From positions 496,001 through 560,000 of the forward strand of contig JAKZHN010000009.1 in the NCBI GenBank assembly GCA_037179335.1: a stretch of DNA of 64,000 nucleotides, read 5' to 3'. A model generated the notes under the pieces. The model did not search any database. It was not told where the DNA came from and saw only the letters and a list, made by a program, of their open reading frames with translations. The translations under genes and the position numbers were made by a program. Of the stretch, positions 34,529 to 47,759 are shown piece by piece. Within the stretch, counting starts at the first letter, position 1; every line of letters starts with the position of its first letter. This DNA comes from Cyclaneusma minus. Lineage: Eukaryota; Ascomycota; Leotiomycetes; Marthamycetales; Marthamycetaceae.

Positions 34529-35721
34529 GATGGCGGTGGGATCATGTACAGGTGAACGGACGAAGGGAGTAGCTGGAGGAGAGATGTATGGGCTTGAACA
34601 GAGAGGCTTTCAGTGAATCAGCGCATAGTCAAGTCTGATTTCCCGATTTGGATGAGCTGAGACGAACTGCCGTGCGATCCCGCTTTCGGTGTGCCACAAG
34701 GAGAAACACTTTCGCCGACAGACCGGGATCTAGCTTCGAAGTTTACTCCGCCACACCAGGACGCTGCGCCACACTTTATCACGGCCATGCGGGGTCCAGC
34801 TGCAAGATCTTTTGTCGATCCAACTCTGTGCCCATGACGCCTTCCACCCTCTCTTTGCCCGTGGGTTACACAATTACAGTCCTATTGATCCCATCTTCAT
34901 CCAGTCCCACCAGATGTCGTCTTCGCAGCAGATAGCAAAAGATTGCTCTATTCGGAACTCATGACTCGACTCATTTTCTAAAATCTCACAGGAGTCCGAA
35001 GGTCTGAGGGTCTGACATCCCTGCCCGAGACGACCTCACGGCCTCGGTAAGAACCTTAGAGGCACATGCAAAACGCAACTAAAGCTTAAACTGGACCCCG
35101 AAAGCAGGATGTTCTGCATCTTGGCAGCGGCGCAATCGTGATGGAGGCCCCTTGATGGCCGCCGCTCGACCCTGTTCCTGGTAACCTAACAGCTGGAAGC
35201 TGCGACCTAGATCCATCCCCAATGGTCTTATCGTGTAGGTGATCCCTTGGTTTCTTCTTGAAAGCTAGTATGTCCGCCCGTCATTCCTGTTCTCCAAATG
35301 AACCGTCGCATTTCAACTCTCCACCCTACACTCTTCTGCCTCACCGTCACCTATCATCCTCTGTTCCTTTGTTGTCTTCAGTCAAAGCCGCCAATCTAGC
35401 ACATACCCCTCAATCAGCCCGCACCCTGTTTTCAACTTGGTGCTCCTCTCCATTCCTGCACCACGGCGCATTCCAACCATCGATTGCACGGGATTGTATC
35501 ACTCCGACCATTGTGATTCGCTGTCCGGCCTCTTGACAGCTTAGTTCGAGCACCCACCGCGGTCCACGACCATTCGTGTAGCTGGTGCAACCTCAGCTGC
35601 CTAGAAAACCGAACTGGGCTTCATCGACAGCAGGCATCCACTCTCCTGCACAAAGCCACCGGCCAAATCCCAACTGCTTCCCCACATCTCGCCCTCGCGA
35701 ACGGATTTCCCAACCCGCAAA
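34529..35721. other. Divergent intergenic region
   Basis: About 1.2 kb between the divergent bos1 gene and the gene at 35722. It holds both promoters. The right part (35250-35700) is C/T-rich and leader-like; an ORF there of about 90 codons has no domain. Confidence 0.5.
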
Positions 35722-36525
35722 ATGTCAAACATGTTCATGAACAACTACGCCTTATCGGCAATACTGCTCAACCCCGCCGTCGTCCTCCATGGAATCAACA
35801 CCTTCGCCTCCTACCTAATCCCCAATGATCTTCCTCCTACCAACTCCATGCACCCATATATCGAGAAACTGGGTCCAGTATCCGGCTCGAAGCCATATCT
35901 CGACATGCACGAGAACGATCAGCTGTGTTGGAGATACACCTTCGTCATGATCATCGTGCAGCTCTTTGCCTATGGAAAGGTGGCCAGCAATCGACGGAAA
36001 ATGAAAGAGGCTAAGGCTGCCGAGTCCAAGGTGGCTACTTCGGAGCGCGAAAATATCAAGGAGTGGTGGGATGGACCGAAGCCGAATGGAGCTGCGGTTG
36101 AGAGTGCTGCGATGGAGAAGAAGGTCGCGCTCTTGGAAGATGCAGAGGTCGTAGGGTTGCCTTGGGTCCCACAATCTGTGGTCGCTGAGCCGGAGGACGA
36201 GTTGAAATCAGAGAACAAGCCGAACTCGCAAGACAACTCGGAATCGGTGATGGAGCCGACGACGGTGGATAAACTGGGCTCTGAAAAGAATAACTCGGTA
36301 CCGGAGGACAAGCCGAAGACGGAGGACACATCGAAGCCTGAGAGCAACAACTCGAAACCGGAGGAGACGCTGAAACCAAGGGACAAGCCGAAGTCAGAGG
36401 AGCCGATCTCGCGCACGAGACCAAACGGGGTGCATAGTCGATCAAGTTTAAACCCGGCGACGATTCCAGTGCGGACGACTTCGATGAAGCACGTTGGATC
36501 TGGTCCTCGACGATTCGTCGTATAA
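35722..36525 (+). CDS. Hypothetical membrane protein with Lys/Glu/Pro repeat tail
   Basis: Single exon, 267 residues starting MSNMFMNNYALSAILL. The hydrophobic stretch at residues about 8-32 and a second one, YTFVMIIVQLFAYG (about 72-85), suggest two membrane helices in the N-terminal third. The C-terminal 140 residues are hydrophilic and repetitive (KPKxE, EDKPKTED, KPEE, DKPKSEE units), likely disordered. The family is not recognised. The long C/T-rich leader and the well-placed AAAATG start support expression. Confidence 0.6.
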   Translation: MSNMFMNNYALSAILLNPAVVLHGINTFASYLIPNDLPPTNSMHPYIEKLGPVSGSKPYLDMHENDQLCWRYTFVMIIVQLFAYGKVASNRRKMKEAKAAESKVATSERENIKEWWDGPKPNGAAVESAAMEKKVALLEDAEVVGLPWVPQSVVAEPEDELKSENKPNSQDNSESVMEPTTVDKLGSEKNNSVPEDKPKTEDTSKPESNNSKPEETLKPRDKPKSEEPISRTRPNGVHSRSSLNPATIPVRTTSMKHVGSGPRRFVV

Positions 36526-37463
36526 CGTCCACCTGGCTTTGCAGCCTACGAAAGTCAATATGGGGAACAAGGTCCACGGACTGAGAAAGAGAAAGGTGAC
36601 TTGGTTGGCCTCGGTGGCAGGAACTCTCTCAGCGACTCTCATTCATGATACTATGACGGTTGGTAAAATGGGTGGCTAGCAATGATTTTCTGCAAATACC
36701 TGGCGTGATGGGAGGCAAGACTGGGAGCTCTAGAAAGCGTGGAATTCGTCTGTTCGTGCATCCTGCGCTGAACTGCCACGCATGGAGAAACTTGAGATCG
36801 GAGAGAGGGCAGGAAAGATAGAACGGATACGTGTATAAATACACAGCGGATAGACTGCTTCTTACGACTTGAATTATTCCTCGATTATAAAGAGAAAGCA
36901 TGGGACATGGTGTAATCCGCCGAGGAGTGCTACTGTGCTAGGGGCTAGACGGACTTGAGAAATTGTAGAGCATGGTCTCGGCCAAGGATTACGAGCTGAA
37001 CAAGAGACATTAGACACAACAGATGCATTTAACAAGTTGGTCTGGATCTCTCAACAAGGATAAATCATAAATCATAACTCTACTGTCATTGGAGCTGGGC
37101 CAACCCCCCCCCCCCCCACTTGGCTCGAGCCGCCTACGTCACACAGGGCCAGCCCGATCAGGCAAGGACTCGCGGAGCTAGCCTCCCGGTTTTCCCTCAC
37201 ATGCCTCGAGCAACGTCTGAATGCATGAATTCATCAAAGAAGACGACTCTCACGACTTCTCCTGACCTGCATCGCATTCCGCATCGACTGCTGCCTGGCC
37301 GATATCTCGCTGTCAACATCCATATTGACCACTGAAACCAGTCTCTCTCATGTGAGCTCATCCACAATCTGCTACAGTTCGAGTTCCTTGTCTGTTGAGC
37401 TTGTACTGACCAAGCTCTGTTGCTACCACAGCCCATCTTCGAACATCCTCAGAACTCGCAAGA
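36526..37463. other. Intergenic with a 14-base poly-C run
   Basis: About 940 bases. A TATAAATA box lies near 36836 without an evident gene after it. An uninterrupted run of 14 C lies at 37104-37117. The last 100 bases are the presumed leader of the gene at 37464. Confidence 0.5.
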
Positions 37464-38314
37464 ATGTCTTACGCAGCTGCTGCCGCTAAGGGCCCCAAGC
37501 AGTCTCCCGAGGAGGTACGTTTCTCGTCCTGCTATCCTCTCCGTGTCCATGGTGTCTTCTACCTGGCCCTCGACCACAGCTGGCTGCTAGCTGCTCACGA
37601 GCTCGCTGCAACAGCTACCAGCTTCCCCATCCAAATCTACCCCTATTCCATTCCCGAGATCCATTCGGAACATACATGTCAGAAGTACTAACCCATAATC
37701 CAGGCCCGCGCTCCCGCCCCAACCCAAGTCCAGCACACCGACTCCCCCAGCACCGCCTCTCTAATCGACGTCGACACCGACAGCGTGCACACCGTCCCCT
37801 CCAACTTCTCCTCGCAGCACATCCAAACCGAGACCCAATCCAACCGCCTAGAGCGCGAAGCCGAGCAATACGAAGCACGCGCCAAGGAGGAAGCCAAGGG
37901 AGCAGCCACCGAATTCACCAAGAGAGAAAAGGCGGCGAAGAAGAAGCTGAGCAGGGAGTACGAGGCCAACAAGGACAACCCGGTGTACGTGGCGAATGCC
38001 GTTGCTGTTGCGGCACTGGGAGCCGGCTTGGGCTTTGGTGCTTACAGCAAGTATGTTAGGGGCGAGTTGACCTGGAAGGTGGCGGGAACTTGGGCTGGTG
38101 TTGTGGGTGTTTTTGCGCTGGGAGATTATTATTTGAGCCAGTGAGTACCCTTCTGACCCCTGAATTGTGTTTCATAGTTATTTTTCAGGATGGACTTGAG
38201 TCTCGACAACTCGCGAAAACAAGGGCTCTTGCTCTTCTCTCTCCGGTATAGCTAGAGAAACGTGCTAACTAGCGAACTAGATACCTCTTCAAGAACAAGT
38301 ACCCCAAGAAATGA
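37464..38314 (+). CDS. OM14-like mitochondrial outer-membrane protein
   Basis: Exons 37464-37514, 37704-38140 and 38281-38314 (introns 189 and 140 nt) encode 173 residues. The N-terminus MSYAAAAAKGPKQSPEE and the C-terminal block ALGFGAY-type (here GAGLGFGAYSKYVRGELTWKV), AGTWAGVVGVFALGDYYLSQ, YLFKNKYP are typical of the fungal OM14 C-terminal-domain family. The middle is a charged helix (LEREAEQYEARAKEEAKGA). Two or three C-terminal hydrophobic segments should anchor it in the outer membrane, where yeast OM14 forms complexes with porin and serves as a ribosome receptor. The name rests on remembered family features, so a search would firm it up. Confidence 0.75.
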
Positions 38315-39181
38315 GCGGTTTCATGAGGTTTAGTCTTCTGTGGAAGCAGGAGTAGGGGGTATGCGGGCATGGATAAATGAAGTTGGGTCTCTTACTTGTA
38401 CTTGGAGTCGCCGGGGATCTTTATCGGCGAACGTGCACGCATGCTTTCTTTCTAGCAGAAATCCATCTCAGCTCTTTGCGGTCCTTTGAAACACATTCGA
38501 ATCAAGAATACGTTTGAGTGGTTTCTGCAGTGCGGAGTACTCGGATGTGCATGTGCGAATTCGGCGGGGAAAGATGCTGGCTCTTCAGAGCATCGCGTGC
38601 CACTCTGTGGGAGGACAACGCAGTCTGTCTGATCTCGCGACTTTGTAAACTGGCCGGAAGAATATGACTGGAAAATTGGAAGAATCACAAGTCTAATTCC
38701 CATCCGCAGCGCCCGAAGGGGTGAAGTTACACTTTGCTCTGGCCAAGCTTGCTATCTCCCCGCACGCGCTTTACATGAGACACCTTCAACCAGCCAATCA
38801 AAACGCGGAAAAAATGGAAAAGAAAACCAGAAATTGCGCGCGTAACCTCTCAAGATTCTTATTTTCCAAAACAGGCAGGAGAGTGTAACAAAAACACAAC
38901 GGTAGCCCCTGAGAGTGACGTACGGGCTCGTTAGCGCCGCCTACCTGGTTCGCAATCTCCCACAACAACGCGCCTCGCGCTCGCTCCTCCGACCTTCCCC
39001 AACACACGTTCACACGTTCTCCAAAAGCCCAATCCTCTCTTCTCATCAACCACTCCACCGCTCGTTGTCGCAAAGGCCTACAAACTGCGCCCTAAGCTTC
39101 TGGACCTGCTGCTGCAGCTTCGGAACTACGATAATTCATTTCAGAGAGGAGATCAGACGCGCTACAAGAGAAGTCGCAAAT
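38315..39181. other. Intergenic
   Basis: About 870 bases with no supported gene; the last 200 bases are the C/T-rich leader of the AT-hook gene. Confidence 0.5.
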
Positions 39182-39795
39182 ATGCCTCCTAAGAAGGTTG
39201 TCGCTGCTGCTGCTGAGAAGAAGGTTGCTGAGGGTATGTTTTGCGAAGCTTCACTTGTTTTCTTCCATGCTTGCTTGCACTTTGTCTGTTTTCTCTGCAC
39301 ATCGCTCTTGAAGCTTTCCCAAATTCATCGTCAACGTAATCAAGCAAAACCGTGCATTCCATCCTCACCACCACCACATATCGCACCACCACACCATCCC
39401 TTCCCATCATCATCTCCCGCCCCTCCGCACGCTCCTTCGCTAACACATCCCCACCAGAGCCCAAAGCCCCCTTGACCAGCTCCTCCCCTCCGGCAGCCGC
39501 AGCCAGCGAGCCGGGCGAGAAGAAGAAGCCCGGCCGCCCCAAGAAGCCCATCGACCCCAACGCACCGCCCAAGGACGAGTCGGGCGAGAAGCGCAAGCCG
39601 GGCCGACCGAAGAAGGGCGAGGAGAGCGGATTGCCTAAGAAGGAGAAGAAGGAGCCGAAGGAGGGAATGCGGAAGAGTACCAGGGTGAAGGAGCTGGAGG
39701 GGAAGAGGGAGAGGAAGAGTGATGAGGATGAGGAGGTCGAGGAGGAGAGTGAGGAGGAGGTGAAGCCGAAGAAGAAGGTTAGGGCTAAGAATTAG
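39182..39795 (+). CDS. Two-AT-hook HMGA-like chromatin protein
   Basis: Exons 39182-39233 and 39458-39795, with a 224-nt intron (GTATGT..ACCAG), give 129 residues. Two AT-hooks, KKKPGRPKKP (about residues 39-48) and KRKPGRPKKG (62-71), are joined by IDPNAPPKDESGE, followed by a Lys/Glu-rich region and an acidic tail (DEDEEVEEESEEE) with a final basic KPKKKVRAKN. This is the layout of HMGA/HMG-I(Y)-type architectural proteins that bind the minor groove of AT-rich DNA in the nucleus. Confidence 0.85.
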
Positions 39796-40800
39796 GGGGG
39801 TGTTGTGGGGGATGCAGGGGGGGAGGGGGTGGTGGGGGATGATCATGCGAGGGCGATGGGGTGACTGGTGATGGGGATGGGAATGATTATGCGGTTCTGA
39901 TGATGACGGGGAGATCAATGATGCAAGCAATGCAATGGTTTTATGGGGGCTTTCCAATGGCTTTGTTATTCCTTCGGGTTGCGCAGTGGCTTTATTCACA
40001 ATGGTATTCGTCTGGCCTTTCTCATCCAGCTTTCTGGGAGTTTTTCACTCTTTCTTTCAACATCGGTGCAGCTCGATTACATTATTTGATATGCTCGCCA
40101 TGTAGCTAGTATGTGCGAAAAGCCTGGGAGTGCTCTTCCATGTCAGTAAACTGCCCCTGGCTTTTTCATCAACGGCCACGCGATTCGTTCTCTTCAAGGT
40201 AGCAGGGCGGAGCTTCTTGGACTGCTTGGCTGCTTGTAGGTTATAAATATCGAGACGTTGGTGTTTGTGGAAGAATGTCCGAGAAAGAGTAGGTAAGGCG
40301 TAGACCTTGAACGAGGAGCACCTGCGATGCTGAACCGGTGCTTGTACCTAGCTTTTACCAATACCGTTCTCCTTTTCTTCTCTTCCGTTCATCCTTCGCC
40401 CTTCGGGGCAACGTGGTGAATGGGCAGCTTTTCCACCTCTTCCTGCCTGGTCTTGGATAGGTAAGTGGATTTGCTATCGACCCGTCCGACAGTCGAGGCA
40501 CGATCAAAGGGGTGGTCAGGGGGGGAATGACAGACAGCAAGTCGCAACGATAGCAGATCTTCCACAAGTCCACCAGCAGTGCATCTACGTTTTCAAGTCG
40601 ATGACGCGGAAGCCATTCACCAAAGGCTTCGGTGCAGAGACGGCCTGACATGAGGTGGCCGGCATTGGGTCAAGCTGCATGTGCCTCTCCCCGACTTTGG
40701 CTTCAAGCTTGGTCGCCACTACCCAGTTCCAGGCGGGATATTTATACCTACTCCTAAGAGAGATCTTTAGGATTACCATGTAGGGAGACACTTGACTAGC
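39796..40800. other. Intergenic, before the promoter-like array
   Basis: About 1 kb. The first 70 bases after the stop are extremely G-rich (GGGGGGTGTTGTGGGGG type). No supported ORF; probably the 3' end of the AT-hook gene and flank of the array. Confidence 0.45.
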
Positions 40801-40853
40801 CCTAGATTCCACCAGGGTAGGTAGGGACTCCTACAAACTCTTTGGTCAAGAGG

Positions 40854-43800
40854 TATAAATAGCGAGGGATTGTGGAATAAGTGGAGACAAATTCTCAAAG
40901 ATCCAACTTGCCAAGGAAGTTTTTCACCGCTGGCACTGGCAGAGACTCAACAGATGTCTACGGTGCGGGAGTTGCTTAAATTCCTTCTCTTGTGACGGCC
41001 AACTCTTACCTATCTACCTTATTACGCTTTTCTTCATCAGTCTCAAGTTCGCGATTGCAGGGTCTCGAGTGACAGCAGAAAGGTGTTGAGACGACAACTC
41101 CACCATGCTGTGGGCTGAACACAAAATGCTTGCAGTCTTTGAAAAGTTCAAGCCTGGATTTGGACAATTGATATCCAACCGCAGAGCCCTGATCATGCTA
41201 ATAGTCTCCTCGAAGAACCTTGAACGACGATCTGATGACGGCCTTCGTGTCGTCGATGACCTTGCTGTTAATTCGAAAGCTTGGTCTCACAACTGTGTTG
41301 CAAAGGTGAAATATATACTTGAAGGGTTCAAGGGGTGGTGCTCAAGGGGCCCGCGTAATTTTACACTCGGCTATGCAGAATCGCGTACCTTAGCATAGCA
41401 TGCGGGAGTCGGCGAGGGGAAGCAGGAAGCGTGACTTTGGAGAAATCACTTGAACTGCTTTGCAGACTTTTCTGAAGACTCTTATCTAGGTAGATTTCAG
41501 GCGATGGGTATAAAAAGCCTGGAAGTATTCCTGAATAGAAGATAAACCAAAATCGACATAGCAACGGACCATGGTAGTTCCCTCTCCTTGAGAGTGTGCC
41601 TAGGTATTAAGAGTCCTAGGCCATAGAAGTGCCAGTTTCTCCTAAAGCGCTGACTGGTTGGACATCTGGTTTTTGTCTTGCTTTCATGCGAGACTTGAGA
41701 GCTGAAATAGCCTATAGATCTGAACGACAGCACTCGGTGGCAATGACAGCAGCTAAAGCGCATGATGTTTGCTCACCATATCGAGCAATGTGCTCAAACT
41801 AGCTTAGAGCTTCTGCTGCCTGAAGGTGAGCAGTGAAAGAGATGTGAGATGTGAGATACCTTACTAAAAGTATTTTGCCCGAGATGGACCTGCAGCTATC
41901 AACGTGATTCAAGGGCGGACATTGAACCAGTCGAAGGATGTTTGCTAACCTGCTCCTTAAAGTTCGTCTGAAGGGGCATATTTATACTAAGGAACAGATT
42001 CTAAAGACTGTTCCATTGGATTTTGCGTGAAATTTAGCGTTATTCACTGCATGGAATCATGTGATTCTGGAGAAGGCGAGATAGAGGCAGGGGCGTGACT
42101 GTAGTTGGATTTTAGTCTAGCTAGCTTCGAAGTCCTACCACGCTTCTTAGCCAACGGATATAAATAGCTAGTGAGTTTAAGCCAGGTGACGACAAACCGA
42201 GTACTGTGAGTGGGCTTCTGTGATGACGATCGAGCAATTGTTTTGAGCTTCTTTGATGACTCTCATCTGAAACTGAGAGTGGACATGAAGCCTCTTCCTA
42301 TGTTGTCTTTCAGTAGATATATGGAATTTTCAACACTTCCTCCTCTCCGAGTAAGCAGAATCTGTCGATACTTCCCTAAGGAGACGAGAGTAGCTCAACT
42401 ATATCGACGGTGAAGATCAGACACAACAGCACACAGCGGCGAGGGTGATAGTCTCGGTTTTTTGCCTGTGAGCTGGAGCCTGGAGCCCATGAATCTCTTA
42501 CTCCTGCATTCTCTTCATCCACTATCCACTAGATTGACCGTGGAAGTTAGTGGAATTACTACAATCGTCCCACGTGAAAGAACCAGTTGAAGGTTCCGTC
42601 TTTGAAGATCGAATGGGACAGGTCACGGAAGCCCCTTAAATAGGTAGGCACTTGAGGGAGTATTCAACTACTGTCAACCGTAGCTCCAAGCTTATGAATC
42701 GAGAATTTACTCACCCAAACATACTGGAAAAAGCACAGAGCGGTTAGCGGTTCCAGATCAGCTGACAGAGACGTCCGTCCCCTTTTGTATTAAAGCCTGC
42801 TTCTATCCTTTCTTTTTCCACATGGCAAAGTCCCTTGACAATCGACGTTGATGTTTCTGGACATCTGCTGCTACGATCGAAGCATGTTATCCGAAAGTTC
42901 GAACTAGATACTGAAGTTTGGCCGGCTAATAGCATCAAAGGGCTGCTCAAGTTGGAGGCGATGATTCAGGGGTTAGGCAGACAAATGGAACGACAGTAGC
43001 GGTGTTGCAACGACAGCAATCATGAACTCATGGCGGTAGGGCTTCGTTAGAATTTAATGAAAGGTAGGTTGTCTTGAATTTCTATTACACCAGTGCTAAG
43101 AAAGTCTAAACACAGCTGGTGGGTCGTCCATACAGGGTTCCGCGCTTGATCACATCTGCCTCTAACTCTTCCCAGAAAATTTCATGCTTGGAAATACACC
43201 ATTGAGTCTAGGCAAGCTCCTTAAATAGTTGTTTGAAACTTCTCCCTCTATTGACCTAACTCTTCTTACCAGGCACGTGACTGAGCTTGCTATACTAGCT
43301 TGCTAAGGCCAGCATCGTCTGGTATAGCAGGTGCTACCTTTTAAACTGCCAAAATCCGTCTTTCAGACTGTGGCTTGAAGATTCTTCTTGTTTCGCAATG
43401 TCACGTGTGGGCAACTCGAAGCGTCTCTCAGCTTCAACTTCGAAATGGGAAAAATCATGTGAGAAGGGTAATCTTTCGAAGACTTTGGAAGCTCGGGGTA
43501 TAAAAGAGGCAGCTTGTATGACCAAGAGTGACCAAACCTGTCACCGGAGGCAGAGGACCGCATACTCCATAGCCAAGGGAACTAGCTGAGTGTACGGGAT
43601 GCAACGAACTTCCGTGTGTCATATGTAGTAGTGTACCCGCAGCCCTGACGTGAAAAGAATAGCGATTTAGACTTGGGTAAGTAAGATTAGCATGAAATTG
43701 AGACGGTGGTAGCGTATCAGAAGGACGGTAGGGGAGAGATCTCGACAACAGATGTGAAGCATTCGAAATTTGGGGCCTGGGACGGAGTTACTAAGAACTG

Positions 43801-46800
43801 TCTCGTTGATTCACGATGAAAACTAGAGATGAGTAGAACCAGCTGGATCGCGATCATCAGTTCTGTCATCTTTGCTCTGCCCTTGATGACCAATATACTT
43901 GCAACGTCCGGCGCATTCTTTGGTGACTTGGAAGGATCATGGGTCTGAAGTTCGAAAGCCTTAAATAACAAAACTAGACTCCAAAACTCCAGTGGGTTAC
44001 GTGAGACTTCGCGAGCCTGCGAGCCTTGAGTGAAAGTTCACGTGAGCTTCAGATTGGTCACGGGACATGAAAAAAGATAATTCCGTGGCGCGGATTTGTT
44101 TCGAGGCCCCTGGACTGAAACCTATAAATAGCAGTGCTCGCTCTTTCGCTCACCATCAAAAGAACATCGGAGCGAACACAGCGACACGTTGCAATGTGTC
44201 TGAACAACACTGATAGTAAAGAGAAGTCAAACAGTACCGAATTTCCCGAACGCTCTTCTGATTTGAAGAGTCCTACCAGCGTTACCGGCTCTGAATTCGG
44301 GCTCTGAAGCCCAAGATAGAACACTGAGGTTACGAACTGACAGCAGATGCGAAAACCGGCAGCAGCTATGGGCCATAGACAGGCGAAAGGGCGGAGAGTG
44401 AAAGTGAGCCTGCCATTCACTTGAACACATTGATTGGCTTGCATTAACCTCATTACCAAGAACAAGACACAAAGAAAAAGCGCTACCCATCGTAGCCCGT
44501 AATGAGGAGATACGGCACAAAGACCTCATAGGTTACCTTGAGTCGTCAAATGACACTGTTTGCAATGAGTATGAGCGTAGCCCCGGCTGATCTACCAGCG
44601 TGACAGCGTCTAGCTATAAGTACCCCTTCCCTACCACAATAGGAAACCACACTCGAGGCAGAATTGCAAAGAAGATATTCCAAGGTTGCTGCTAGTCTCC
44701 ATACCGTGGCAGGAGTTTATTAGACCCTCAATGAAACATTATTTTGTGACTTGGTTAGCAAGAAACAGGCTGGCAGTTAAGGAATGCCCTTAAGATCTCA
44801 GAAAGAGAAGTAAGGAATTCATGACAGCAAAATCCGGCAGTGACAGCAGACATCGTCCTCAACAGCATCAGTTGTCTTCAGAGCGTATTGGCTCACTACT
44901 GGTCTCGCAGTTACATGTCAGAGCTAGCTAGTCGCAGAGACCCAGGGTTAAGGGTATAAATACCTCCTTTCTATCACAGTTCGAAACCATGGCAAAACGA
45001 TACCGAAATTACTATTCACGACTACTGCTAGCAACCTAAGAATCGATCAGTCGCATAAGACAAGAGTTTTGCAACTTGATGAAGAACACCAAGACACATA
45101 GTAGATATTTATCTTCCTTCGAAGCGCAACACCAGTTCCAACGACAGCAAAGACTGGCAGCGACAGCAATCAACCTGCTCAACGGTAGCTCTTGTCTTGG
45201 AAACAATCTAGCTCGACGCCAGACTCCGAAAAACGCTTCGTCAGGTAGCTAGCAGGTTACAAAGACGCGAGGTATAAAACCCTCACTTGGCTCTGTTCCT
45301 GATTTGATCTTAAAACCAGATGTCAACTTCACCTGCACGACTTTGTATGGTCACAAGGCACGACCAACACCAGGAATTCCCTGGAAAGTATTCTCGACCC
45401 CTACAGATCTGAGATGTCGTGATCATTTGACCCAGTCTAATTGCGAGAACATAGCGTCTCCTTTTCTAAAGCTCAAGTGCAGGACAATACGGCAACAAGG
45501 AGAAGTAGCGACAGTAACCGAGCTCCGCGACAGCAGCTCGCTACACTCAAGTCTGATTCACAGCGCAAAATCTACAAGTGAGACGCGAGTTCCCTAGGCC
45601 ACTGCTTCCAACTCCCTATCATCCAGGGGTATAAAAAGCCTCCTCGCTCCCCAGGTCAGAAACCAAACTCTAACCGCCACGCGTGAGCCTGAAGTCTCTA
45701 CTATGGAAATCCGGAGCTAGAAAATTCCACGACTTGCAATAACATTGAAAGCATGCAGTCTGACTACTTCCCCGAAAGTAATCCCAGAATCCAAGCATTA
45801 GACTCATTGGTACTCTAGTGTGTTCCATGCGACAGCAGGGAACCAAGTTGGTGGTACCCAGACCACCAGTTCGACAGCAGCTCTAAGTCAGCGTTTTGCT
45901 TTTCCTCCCTTGCTTCCTACATTGGGAGGCTAGAGAACTAGAAAAAAAATCTCTGTAGACTTCAACTGGAACGGTTCAGTAGACTCACAGCACTCATTAC
46001 TCAAAAGCCCACAAGGTGGTCTCGGTTGATTGCATTTTTGCGACTTCGTGAGGTTGGGAAGTCAATGCTACAGCAGATTCCAGTCCCTTAAATAGCTGAG
46101 AGGATCTCGGATCATGGACTATGATAACAGAATTTATGCTCACGTGAGCACCCCCCTGTTCCCGCTGCTGTCGGTCTTTGCTACCAAAAGTAGTCGATAT
46201 TGTCACCGGACAGATACATACACATCATGGTCACATGATATCAATCTCAAATTAGCTCACCCTCCAGCTGCAGAAGCAATATATGTATAAAAAGAGCTAG
46301 TTAACCATCAGGGGAATTCAAGCTCAAACTCTGACACCCATGACCCAAATCTGGACGCCGGTGCGAGATGTGATCTGAGCACTCCAAGGTCGAACGAGAC
46401 GTCACATCAGCCTTCCTTAAGGTCATCTTAAGTATTCGCTACCAACGCAACCCTCAAAACTTCATCCAAAAGTGCAAGACTGCAAGTTGGGTCCATTTAA
46501 GTACTCGCAGACAGTAGAGAGCACCAACGACAGTAAATCCCTACTTTTAACAGCAGATTCCAAAGCCGCCAGCAGTAGCTTCATGCTAAACCTACCAAGT
46601 CCAGTCGCAGACAATAACAACATGGCACATGCCGCAATACCACGCCCAAAGTTTACCAGCCGTTCTTGAATTCCGCAAAGTCAAACCCTGTGTCCTTGAG
46701 ACGGTAACACCTAGGCTCGGGAGCGTTACTGGGAGAAGCTGACTCTTGGGAGCGTTGTTAGGAGAAGCTAAAGACCAAGAATACCTCCAGACTTCTTCTC

Positions 46801-47759
46801 CTTAAATACCTAGGTCCTTATTGTCTAGTCTCAACACGTGACGGTGCAAACCCTCCCTTCTGCCGTCGGTCTTCACACTTTCAACAATGCCCGTTCTTCT
46901 CACCGTACACAAAAATAGTCACATGACATTGATCTCAAGCTAGATAGCTTGTCTCCTAGTGGCAGAGACAAGGTATATAAAGAGGCTGTTCCTTGACCAC
47001 TAGAAGATCTTAAGTTCAAGGACGGTCTCAAATCACCAGCGACTTCGAGGTCGAACTACCTCTAGTTGTCACATAAGCCTTCCCCACCTACACAAGCATC
47101 AGCCAAAAGAAGTTCCCAGCTCCCAGCGGCACCCTTACGTTGTCCAGATTGTTTTGAACAAGGATCTCGCAAGTATTCGCAACAGTGAAGAACAGCAACG
47201 ACAGTAGACCCCCGAATCAGCAGCAGATTCCAAAGCCGCCAGCAGCAGCATCACGCCAAAACCACCGAGTCCAAGCAGAGACAGCCTAGGAAGTCTAGAA
47301 AGCAGCCTCCTCCGCTACCACAGCATCATATCTAAAGCCGCACCCACTTTTCTCGAATTCCGCAAGCCTTAGCACGGGCATCACATGATCGTGGCTGATT
47401 GATGAGGAGAAAGCTGGAAGGTCAAGAGAGTCTCCTTCCCCTTCCCTTAAATACCCTTTCTCATCTACTCTCAAGTCTCAACCCAAGCCCTAGTCTCAAC
47501 ACGTGACCCGCTGAGCAACTCCACATCATGTCCCACTCCCCAATTCCCAAAGTTCCAACCTCCCCAGCGCCGCTCAACCAACCCTACTTCCTAGATTCAC
47601 TTCACTCACGCCATTCACAAAACAGCAGCAGATCACACACATGATACACAATATCTAGCCCCCATTCCCCACTCCCCACCAGGCGCCTTTAGTGTAAGAT
47701 TTCAGCTTAGCCGCGGCTTAAAAACCACCTTCCCCCAGCTAGAAGCTAGCGTATATAAA
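40854..47759 (+). promoter_or_regulatory. Set of at least 12 same-strand TATA boxes
   Basis: Core matches TATAAATA (40854, 42161, 44123, 44955), TATAAAAA (41509, 45630, 46286), TATAAAAG (43499), TATAAAAC (45273), TATATAAA (46974, 47752) and TATAAGTA (44614). Most are preceded by GG or GGG and followed by AGC, GCC or CCTC. All are on one strand, unlike chance TATA-like words. TATA-containing promoters are a minority in ordinary fungal intergenic DNA, so this density is striking. Confidence 0.65.
41071..47227 (+). promoter_or_regulatory. Paired GACAGCA-type heptamers, 19-20 bp apart
   Basis: Pair starts: 41071/41090 (second half degenerate), 41726/41745, 42992/43012, 44339/44358, 44823/44842, 45143/45162, 45510/45529, 46529/46549 and 47200/47219. 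One further pair, 45831/45873, is spaced 42. The half-site is GACAGCA or GACAGTA, followed by A or G. Because 19 is not a multiple of 3, the pair cannot reflect a conserved peptide. Confidence 0.65.

Noticed and set aside
46472..46669. 65-codon ORF inside the promoter-like array
   Set aside because: The homologous duplicate at about 47.2 kb does not keep this frame, so a conserved peptide is unlikely.
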